Shown: positions 5,882 to 11,827 of the stretch, in pieces
Layout: every line of letters starts with the position of its first letter
Position numbering within the stretch: position 1 is the stretch's first letter
Source: Planctomycetota bacterium
Lineage (GTDB): Bacteria; Planctomycetota; Planctomycetia; Pirellulales; Thermoguttaceae
Length of the DNA stretch: 11,827 nucleotides
Assembly: GCA_021784975.1 (NCBI GenBank)
Contig: JAJYGU010000350.1
Coordinates: forward strand, 1 to 11,827
Direction: 5' to 3'
The notes under the pieces: generated by a model
The model's input: the letters and a program-made list of their open reading frames with translations, nothing else
Database searches by the model: none
What the model was told of the DNA's origin: nothing
Position numbers and translations under genes: made by a program

Positions 5882-6262
5882 CTACTTGGCGAAGGCGACA
5901 GCCCCACCGCCGGCAGCGGCGCCGGCAATGAGGAAGCCACTCGGGCCGCCGTTGATGACCAGCGCGCCACCGGTGGCGGCGACGGACAGGCTAGCACCCC
6001 CGGCCATGTGCGAGCCTTTAGCTTTGTAGGCGTTGGTAGCCCCCGAGTGCTGGCCGGGCAGGTTCGAATAGGCGTACGAATTGCCGCCCACCCATGCGAA
6101 CCCGCTACCGCGAACGTTCAGCCCCTGGGCATCCGTCATCTGATGCATCGCGCTCAGGCCACATTGGGATAGAGTCGCGTCGGGAACCTGGCCGGCTGCG
6201 TTAGCGACCGCCGGCAACATCGCTAGGCAAAGTGCCACACCCACAACGAGTAGAGAACGCAT
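5882..6262 (-). CDS. Small secreted Gly/Ala-rich protein with a DAQGLNVRGSG motif
   Basis: A 126-residue exported protein. Residues 1-23 are a clear signal peptide (RSLLVVGVALCLAMLPAVANA). The mature chain starts near QVPDATLSQCGLSAMHQMTD, goes on to DAQGLNVRGSGFAWVGGNSY at about 44-63, and ends in a Gly/Ala-rich tail (SGFLIAGAAAGGGAVAFAK). The pattern 'L..MGLS.M..M(S/T)D..G..VRG.G' recalls small secreted proteins that seem common in planctomycetes; no function is recalled for them. The D-x-x-G-x-x-V-R-G part resembles the end of double-glycine-type leader peptides, the C39 peptidase substrates, so processing by the nearby exported C39 enzyme is a hypothesis. Low-complexity Gly/Ala content could also fit a surface fibre or amyloid-like subunit. 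The start is firm: AGGAGG lies a few bases upstream. A perfect hairpin sits in its leader (6299-6319), and a broken duplicate of its 3' end lies downstream. Confidence 0.75.
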   Translation of the reverse strand: MRSLLVVGVALCLAMLPAVANAAGQVPDATLSQCGLSAMHQMTDAQGLNVRGSGFAWVGGNSYAYSNLPGQHSGATNAYKAKGSHMAGGASLSVAATGGALVINGGPSGFLIAGAAAGGGAVAFAK

Positions 6263-6298
6263 AGCGCACCTCCTAGTAAAAAATCACGATCCATTCCC

Positions 6299-6319
6299 TC
6301 CGAGGCGACTTGCCTCGGA
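6299..6319 (-). promoter_or_regulatory. Perfect hairpin in the leader of the small secreted protein gene
   Basis: TCCGAGGC (6299-6306) pairs perfectly with GCCTCGGA (6312-6319) over a five-base loop, 37-57 bases upstream of the small gene's ATG. In the message it is followed by GGAGGG overlapping the stem's end, then a T-run and the true AGGAGG site. It could protect the 5' end, act as an attenuator, or offer a decoy ribosome site. If transcription comes from further upstream it could be a terminator. Confidence 0.45.
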
Positions 6320-6650
6320 CGAAAGAACGGAACGCCAAAAGCCCTTGGTGTTGCCCCAAATCCTTCCGCTTTTTCTCAGCCGACCTCGCAAGGGCTTCGT
6401 TGCCGGCCTGAGTCGCAGTCTTCCAACGGATTTAGCAGCGTCGTGCGACACGGAGATTCAGTACGTACGCAGTGTTCGTAAATCATCCAGATTACGCAAA
6501 ACGTCGCTAACTTCCGATGCGCTGAGTCTTCCAAAACCCAACAGATCAAGCAAACGGCCCATATTTCGGTGGCTTATTGTATGAACGTAGTGAACTATTT
6601 CAATCCCGCTGAAGTGGGGTTTTGAGTTTCTTCGAAGGATTAGGGGGAAC

Positions 6651-6690
6651 GTCCATCCGCAAGCCAGGGAGAGCCTGGGCATGGATGGAC
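6651..6690. other. Two-part intergenic hairpin
   Basis: Outer arms GTCCATCCGC (6651-6660) and GC-AT-GGATGGAC (6679-6690) enclose inner arms CCAGG (6664-6668) and CCTGG (6674-6678) with a five-base GAGAG loop. This gives 15 base pairs in all, with small bulges (AAG and AT). No T-run follows on either strand, so it is not a normal terminator. Confidence 0.5.
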
Positions 6691-6890
6691 TGGAACTTCG
6701 ATGGCTGCCGAGGCGGATGCGTTTGCGTTGATGCCGCGGTAATCCGGGGATTTGGCGAAGACTCTCGGGATTTTTCTAATAAATCCTTTCAAAATGGTTA
6801 GACCTGTGGTAGGCTGAAACCGATCGCGTAGGAAAAACCGCGGCAGCGGGATCGGCAAAGTTCCGGGTGTCCGGTGGAGCAGCAGTTCGT

Positions 6891-6920
6891 GTTGACGTGA
6901 ATGGACTGACACTCGTCAAC
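6891..6920. promoter_or_regulatory. Inverted repeat upstream of the giant gene
   Basis: GTTGACG (6891-6897) and CGTCAAC (6914-6920) are perfect inverted arms 16 bases apart, 85-114 bases before the giant gene's ATG. The form fits a dimeric regulator's site, and the left arm contains a TTGACG that could serve as a -35 box. Chance is also possible. Confidence 0.25.
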
Positions 6921-7004
6921 CGTGTGCAATCGCGAGCGGCTGGCAGAATCGCAGCGCGGTTCTTGGTACGTCACCATATTTTTGCGTGCTTGGGGAGTCA
7001 GGTA

Positions 7005-10000
7005 ATGTTTGGTGCAACGTGGTTCAAGTCGTCACAGCGAGGCTCGGCTAGGTCGAATCGCCTCTTGTTCAGTCGAGGACGCAGGCTGACGGTCGAGCCG
7101 TTGGAAGAGCGTGCCCTCCTGGCGGTGGCCAGCCTGACTGGCATCAGCCTCAGTTCCCAGGCCATCACCTACGGCCAAAGCGACACCTTCACCGCGAGGG
7201 TAGTGGCTCCCGGCCTTAGTCCCGCTCTTCTGGCCGGCAGCGTGCAGTTTTATGTCGACGGCACGGCCTACGGGTCGTCGGTCCCGTTGGTCAACGGTCA
7301 GGCGCAGACAATCGACCCCAAACTGCCTGGCGGCAGTCATTCCGTCTATGCCACGTTTACCAGCGGCAATCCGAGCGTGGTGGCCGGCAGTCAATCGGCA
7401 GCGGCCTCGGTGGGCGTGGCCAAGGCCCTGTTGACCATCACCGCCTCGGCGCAAAGCCCGACGATGGTCTACGGATCGCCGGTGCCCGGGCTGACCTATA
7501 CGGCAACGGGTTATGTCGGCGGCGACAGCAGCAGCAATTACACGCTGCTCGTGGGGCCGACGCTGGCGACCACCGCGAGATCGACCAGCCCCGTGGGGCA
7601 ATACGCGATCATTGCCGGAGGCGCCTTCGACCCCAACTATACGTTCGCCTACGTGAACGGCACGCTGACGATCACGCCCGCCGTGCTGACCATGACCGCC
7701 CAAAACGCCAGCATGGTCTATGGGTCCGGGACGCTGCCGAAGCTCGCGGTGACCTACAGCGGGCTGGTCAACGGCGATCTGGCGTCGCAGGTGCTGGCTG
7801 CTCCGCCGGTCGTGTCGACGGCGGCCACCGCGACCAGCCATGGCGGCGCCTACACCATTTCGGTCAGCGGCGCCACCCTGGTAACGCACGCCAACTACAG
7901 CCTCAAGTACGTCAACGGCACGTTGACGATCACTCCGGCGCCGCTACTGATCTCCGCCAGTCCGGCAACCATGGTCTACGGCGGGACAGTGCCTACCTTG
8001 CAATGGACGGCCACCGGATTGGTCAATGGCGACACCCAATCCATTATTTCTCCCTCGCCGATTTTGTCCGGGGCCAGCAGTTCCCTGCACGTCGGCGTCT
8101 ACAACGTCACCCCAAGCGGAGCGGGGCTGGTGGCGGCCTCGGCGAACGACTATGCGATTAGCTACGTCCCCGGGGCACTGACCGTTACCCCGGCCAACCT
8201 CATCCTCAAGGCCAACGACGAGACGGTCGCCTACGGCACCACCAACCTGGCCCTGAACCCGATGAACTTCACGGCCATCGGCCTGGTCAATGGCGATACC
8301 CTCGCCAGCATCGAAAACACCGGGAATTATTTCTACGGCCCGGACGAGGTCTACGGGGTAAATGGGACCGCCTTGGACAACACCTATCCGCAGCCGGGAG
8401 TATTGGTGGACCCAACCCAACTGACGAGCCCGAAACCCGATTTGCCGTATTCCGCAGCGCCGACGTACCCTGGTCCGTCGGTGACGCTGACGATTCCGGC
8501 AAACAGCCCCTCGGGCGTCTATCCCGGCGCGATCACCTTCGGCCAGGCCGGCCAGGCCGGGTCCTACACGATCTACAACGATAACTCCCCCGGAGACGTG
8601 GTCTGGAGTCCGGGGGCGTGGTGGGAGGCCTACTCGGCGACGCCGACCCAAGTGCAAAAACCCAATACCAACACCACTCCGCCCACCATGGAGACGGAAT
8701 GGGTCATTGGCAGTCCGATTTACGGCCAGGGATTGTTGGAGCAACCGAACGCGAACGGCTATCTGGACTACAACATCACCTATCAATCCGGCACCTTGAC
8801 GATCCAAAAATACACCTTCAATGTGGTAGTCAACAGCCAGGAGATGACCTACGGCGACCTGCTGCCGACGTTGACCTACAGCTATTCCGGGCTGATGCCC
8901 GGCGACACGATTACCAGCATCACCGGCGGGCAGCCGCTGAGCACCTTTATCACTACTACCGCGACTTCCCAGAGTGAGGTGGGAGTGTACCAGATCGGAA
9001 CGCCCTTTACCTCGCAGAACCCGAACTATACGGTCAATTTCACCCCCGGCACGCTGACCATCGACCCCAGGACGCTTGACATCACGGTCAACGATCAATG
9101 GGTGACCTACGGCCAGATCGCGCTGGTTCCGCAGGCCGACGGAAGCCTGCTGGACGAAATGCCCGACCAGTCGCAATTCACGGTTTCGGGCCTGGTCAAC
9201 GGCGACCAGGCGGCCCCGAACCTGGTGGCCTCCGACGATCACGCCGGCCAAGTCATGATTTATGTCGCCAGCGTGAACGTCACCGGCAACGGCGACGCCG
9301 CCGACTACGTGGTCAACACCACTCCGGGCATCGCCACCATCACCCCGGCCCAGTTGACCATTACCACCCTGGACCAGACCTTGACCTACGGCGATGTAGT
9401 CGTGGTGGACCCCACCACTTTCGCCTTGCCCAACGACACGGCCGGCGGCCTGGCCTCGCAGATCAGCGTCAGCGGCTGGCAGTACAACGACAACCTGTCA
9501 AGCTTGAACGTGCTGCCGATGCTGACTACCGACAGCTACCACGCCAACGCGGACGCCCAGGGGAACCTGATTGGGGCGACTTACACGATCTATGCCAGCG
9601 GTCCGTGGTTGAGCAACGACTACACCGTCCAGTACGTCAACGCCGGCCAGTTGACGATTCTCCCTCACCTGTTGACCATATCTCCGGTCGATGCCGGCGG
9701 CAGCGCGACCATCACCACCACTTACGGCGCCGATCCGAACATTCAGTACGTGGGCGGTCAGCAGTGGAACGTCAACCCCATCGCCACGCTCACCGGCTTG
9801 AGCGGCCCCTCGGCGATGGCCTTCGACCTGAGCGGCAACCTCTACGTGGCCAACCAGGACAACGACACCGTGAGCGAGTATGCCGGAGGCACGCTCATGG
9901 CTACTCTCACCGGAGTGAACGGCCCGGTCGCCTTGGCCCTCGACGCCAACGGCGATCTCTGCGTGGCCAACAGCGACAATACGGTGAGCGTATATCTTGG

Positions 10001-11827
10001 GTCTTCTCTGGCATCGGGGAGCACCACGCCCGATATCACCCTTGGCGGGCTTGACAACCCCGTCGCTTTGGCCTTCGACGCCAACGGCAACCTTTACGTG
10101 GCCAATTACGGCAACGGCGCCGGCACCACGGTGAGTGTGTTCCTGGCGGCTTCGGTGACCTCGGGGAACACTGCCCCCGATGCCACGCTTGCCGGCTTGT
10201 TTGCTCCGCAGGCGCTGGCCTTCGACAGTAACGGCAACCTTTACGTGGCCAATTCGGGCAGCGACAGCGTGAGCGTTTTCGACCAATCGTCGCTGGCGCA
10301 AGGGAGCACGACGCCCGACACCACCTTGGCCACTGGGCTCATGCCCGATAGCCTGGCCTTCGACGCCAACGGCAACCTTTACGTGGCCAATTACGGTGAC
10401 AACACGGTCAGCGTGTTTGCCCGCGGCAGCACCACGGCCGCCGCCACCCTGACGGGGCTGGATGCCCCATCCGGACTGGTTTGCGACGCCCTGGGAAACC
10501 TCTACGTGAGCAACTCGGGCGCCAATTCGGTGAGCGTGTTCGTCCTGGGGGGAACCACGCCCATCGCCAGCCTAACCGGACTCACCGGTCCCGCTTCACT
10601 GGCACTGGACGGGGGCGGCGATCTGTACGTGGCCAATTACGACAACGGCGCGGGAGTCACGGTGAGCGAATTCGCTCCGCCCACTTCGCAGTTGCAGTAC
10701 GGAGACACGCTGGAAAGCCTGGGAATCACTCAAGACCTGGCCTGGTCGGCCTCCAACGCGCCGTTGACCTTCACCAGCGATGTGAACCTGCCGGTGAGCA
10801 TGGCCATCAGCCCCGGCGGCGACCTCTACGTGGCCAACGCCGGCGACGGCACGGTGAGCGAGTTTGCTCCCGACGGCACGCTGCTGAACACCCTCACCGG
10901 CTTCAGCGAGCCGGTTGCCGTCAAGGTCGATGCCAACGGCGACGTCTACGTAGCCGATGTCATCGCCAACACGGTGAGCGAGTTTGACTCCAACGGCAAC
11001 CTGCTCAACACGCTCACCACCGGGGTGAACCAACCGGTGGCCTTGGCCTTCGACTCCAGCGGCAACCTCTATGTGGCCAACGCCGGAGATAACACGGTGA
11101 GCGAGTTTGACACTAGCGGCAACCAGATCGCCACCTTGACCGGCTTGGACGACCCGGTGGCCCTGGCCCTCGATGCCAGTGGCCAACTCTATGCCGCCAA
11201 TGTGGCCAATGATACGGTCAGTGTGTTTGCCGGCGGGAGCGCCACGCCCACGGCCACGCTTGCCCTGCCGACCGGCAGTATGCCTTACGGTTTGGCTCTT
11301 GACTCCAGCGGCAACCTCTACGTGGCCAACGAGGGCAACAGCACGGTGAGCGTGTTCGATCAGTTGTCGCTGGCCCAGGGGAGCACCACCCCCGATAGCA
11401 CCCTCACCGGGCTGGACGCCCCCAATTCCTTGATTTTCGACGCTAGCGGCAACCTCTACGTGAGCAATGCAGGCGCCAGCAACACGGTAAGCATCTTCGA
11501 TCAGTCGTCGCTGGCCCAGGGGGGCACCACCGCCGACGGCACACTCACGCTCGGTGCGAGTTCCGAGGCCCTGGCAGTGGACAGCGGTGGCCACCTGTAT
11601 GTGGCTACCTATGACTTCAACAGCGGCGCCAGTGCGGTAAGCGAGTTTCCCCAACCGGCCACTCCGCCGCATCCCACCAATGCCGGCAGCTACCTGATTT
11701 CGGCCATGGCCGGGGTGCCCGATCCGCAGCAGTTCGTGACCGATTATACCCTCGACTATGGCACCGCCACCCTGGTGATCAACAAAGCTCAGCTTACGCT
11801 GACCACCTACCTGACCCTCGACGGCGT
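7005..11827 (+). CDS. Giant surface protein: LEPR-XLL start, Ig-like, MBG domains and two propellers (3' end outside window)
   Basis: The frame is open from ATG 7005 to the window edge (1607 codons, no stop), with GGGGAG seven bases upstream. Residues 1-40 are basic and end in LTVEPLEERALLA, the N-terminal motif of many large planctomycete surface proteins; no ordinary hydrophobic signal is seen. Residues 41-141 look Ig-like (SVQFYVDGTAYG..). MBG-type domains (..MVYG.., GLVNGD, NYTL.YVNGTLTITPA) follow at 142-226, 227-312, 313-397, 398-603, 604-689, 690-782 and 783-888. The fourth carries about 120 extra residues. An eighth starts at 889 and is interrupted by two propeller blocks (926-1226 and 1254-1551). 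Its ending, TNAGSYLI..DYTLDYGTATLVINKA, appears at 1552-1595, and a ninth domain begins at 1596. Such proteins usually act in the cell envelope, in adhesion or binding; the ligand is unknown. The C-terminal anchor lies outside the window. Confidence 0.88.
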   Translation, partial: MFGATWFKSSQRGSARSNRLLFSRGRRLTVEPLEERALLAVASLTGISLSSQAITYGQSDTFTARVVAPGLSPALLAGSVQFYVDGTAYGSSVPLVNGQAQTIDPKLPGGSHSVYATFTSGNPSVVAGSQSAAASVGVAKALLTITASAQSPTMVYGSPVPGLTYTATGYVGGDSSSNYTLLVGPTLATTARSTSPVGQYAIIAGGAFDPNYTFAYVNGTLTITPAVLTMTAQNASMVYGSGTLPKLAVTYSGLVNGDLASQVLAAPPVVSTAATATSHGGAYTISVSGATLVTHANYSLKYVNGTLTITPAPLLISASPATMVYGGTVPTLQWTATGLVNGDTQSIISPSPILSGASSSLHVGVYNVTPSGAGLVAASANDYAISYVPGALTVTPANLILKANDETVAYGTTNLALNPMNFTAIGLVNGDTLASIENTGNYFYGPDEVYGVNGTALDNTYPQPGVLVDPTQLTSPKPDLPYSAAPTYPGPSVTLTIPANSPSGVYPGAITFGQAGQAGSYTIYNDNSPGDVVWSPGAWWEAYSATPTQVQKPNTNTTPPTMETEWVIGSPIYGQGLLEQPNANGYLDYNITYQSGTLTIQKYTFNVVVNSQEMTYGDLLPTLTYSYSGLMPGDTITSITGGQPLSTFITTTATSQSEVGVYQIGTPFTSQNPNYTVNFTPGTLTIDPRTLDITVNDQWVTYGQIALVPQADGSLLDEMPDQSQFTVSGLVNGDQAAPNLVASDDHAGQVMIYVASVNVTGNGDAADYVVNTTPGIATITPAQLTITTLDQTLTYGDVVVVDPTTFALPNDTAGGLASQISVSGWQYNDNLSSLNVLPMLTTDSYHANADAQGNLIGATYTIYASGPWLSNDYTVQYVNAGQLTILPHLLTISPVDAGGSATITTTYGADPNIQYVGGQQWNVNPIATLTGLSGPSAMAFDLSGNLYVANQDNDTVSEYAGGTLMATLTGVNGPVALALDANGDLCVANSDNTVSVYLGSSLASGSTTPDITLGGLDNPVALAFDANGNLYVANYGNGAGTTVSVFLAASVTSGNTAPDATLAGLFAPQALAFDSNGNLYVANSGSDSVSVFDQSSLAQGSTTPDTTLATGLMPDSLAFDANGNLYVANYGDNTVSVFARGSTTAAATLTGLDAPSGLVCDALGNLYVSNSGANSVSVFVLGGTTPIASLTGLTGPASLALDGGGDLYVANYDNGAGVTVSEFAPPTSQLQYGDTLESLGITQDLAWSASNAPLTFTSDVNLPVSMAISPGGDLYVANAGDGTVSEFAPDGTLLNTLTGFSEPVAVKVDANGDVYVADVIANTVSEFDSNGNLLNTLTTGVNQPVALAFDSSGNLYVANAGDNTVSEFDTSGNQIATLTGLDDPVALALDASGQLYAANVANDTVSVFAGGSATPTATLALPTGSMPYGLALDSSGNLYVANEGNSTVSVFDQLSLAQGSTTPDSTLTGLDAPNSLIFDASGNLYVSNAGASNTVSIFDQSSLAQGGTTADGTLTLGASSEALAVDSGGHLYVATYDFNSGASAVSEFPQPATPPHPTNAGSYLISAMAGVPDPQQFVTDYTLDYGTATLVINKAQLTLTTYLTLDG
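9780..10682 (+). repeat. Propeller block 1: seven NHL/YVTN-like repeats
   Basis: Residues 926-1226 of the giant protein hold seven repeats of about 38-49 residues. They follow the pattern TLTGL..P.ALAFDANGNLYVAN, then a short loop, then N/D-T-V-S-V/E-F/Y. Repeats 2-4 carry an extra strand-like SLASGSTTP or similar. The DNA repeats too: GGCAACCTNTACGTGGCCAA recurs with small changes. Seven repeats fit one closed beta propeller. The NHL family's usual VAD is VAN here. Confidence 0.8.
10764..11657 (+). repeat. Propeller block 2: seven NHL/YVTN-like repeats
   Basis: Residues 1254-1551 form a second set of seven repeats, nearly the same total length as the first (298 against 301 residues). It begins TFTSDVNLPVSMAISPGGDL and ends with SGASAVSEFPQP. 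The first three repeats end in SEF-D/P-x-x-G and later ones in SVFDQ.SLAQGSTTP, the same loop as in block 1. That points to block duplication or exchange between the two. A 27-residue piece (1227-1253, containing LQYGDTLESLGIT) separates the blocks. Confidence 0.78.

Larger units (their letters stand above)
6320..7004. other. Gene-poor region before the giant surface protein gene
   Basis: Nearly 700 bases with no convincing gene. About 6440-6620 is visibly richer in A+T than its surroundings. A minus-strand frame (6458-6682) ending in a helical-looking tail (DLLGFGRLSASEVSDVLRNL) crosses it but has no ribosome site at either ATG (6682 or 6562). A two-part hairpin lies at 6651-6690 and a seven-base inverted repeat at 6891-6920. 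The promoter of the giant gene should be here. TTGACG at 6892-6897 is a possible -35 box, but no matching -10 box was found. Confidence 0.5.

Noticed and set aside
6345..6584. 79-residue plus-strand frame in the gene-poor region
   Set aside because: No ATG start with a ribosome site, no recognisable product, and no compositional support.
9780..11657. Regular spaced DNA repeats as a CRISPR array
   Set aside because: The repeats are in one open frame with codon-level variation and encode propeller blades.
7032..11672. Long minus-strand frames (7032-7889, 7944-9251, 9498-10301, 10596-11672), rich in Gly, Val, Ala and His repeats
   Set aside because: They are antisense shadows of the GC-rich, repeat-rich giant gene. 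Their repetition follows the propeller and MBG codons and they have no ribosome sites.

Overview
The window looks like chromosomal DNA from a high-GC planctomycete, probably of the Pirellulales/Gemmatales kind. The main reason is the giant open frame at the right edge. It starts with a basic N-terminus and a VEPLEERALLA motif, the LEPR-XLL-type start found on very large planctomycetal surface proteins. The ECF sigma factor with an LPNYD..LESYLF region, the signal-peptide-bearing outer-membrane barrels and the intergenic GGGACAGTCCC-type palindromes fit the same picture. No tRNA, rRNA, CRISPR array or insertion sequence was seen.

Left part (1-4135), all on the minus strand. A 498-residue outer-membrane barrel (2429-3925) is followed by an exported C39-type cysteine peptidase (1630-2361). 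Further on come a diacylglycerol-kinase-family lipid kinase (263-1201, GTG start proposed) and an ECF sigma factor (1-248, running off the edge). The last two are tightly packed and probably cotranscribed. A GGGACNNTCCC palindrome element lies upstream of each of the first three genes.

Middle (4136-6320). A plus-strand outer-membrane barrel resembling the Lpg1974 family (4436-5602) converges on a minus-strand gene for a small secreted Gly/Ala-rich protein (5882-6262). Between them lie two near-identical terminator-like hairpins and a broken duplicate of the small gene's 3' end, the trace of a former tandem array. A C39 peptidase, an outer-membrane barrel and a small secreted substrate-like protein lie close together. 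That recalls the logic of the Fap functional-amyloid export system (FapD peptidase, FapF barrel, FapC substrate). The link is inference from architecture and the sequences are not shown to be homologous.

Right part (6321-11827). About 700 bases have no convincing gene but several inverted repeats and an AT-richer patch. After this, a giant plus-strand frame opens at 7005 and is still open at the window end (1607 codons seen). It encodes an Ig-like domain, a run of MBG-type domains, and two blocks of seven NHL/YVTN-like propeller repeats each. Both blocks appear to sit inside a single MBG-type domain. This gene and the C39/barrel/small-protein set are the most interesting parts of the window.
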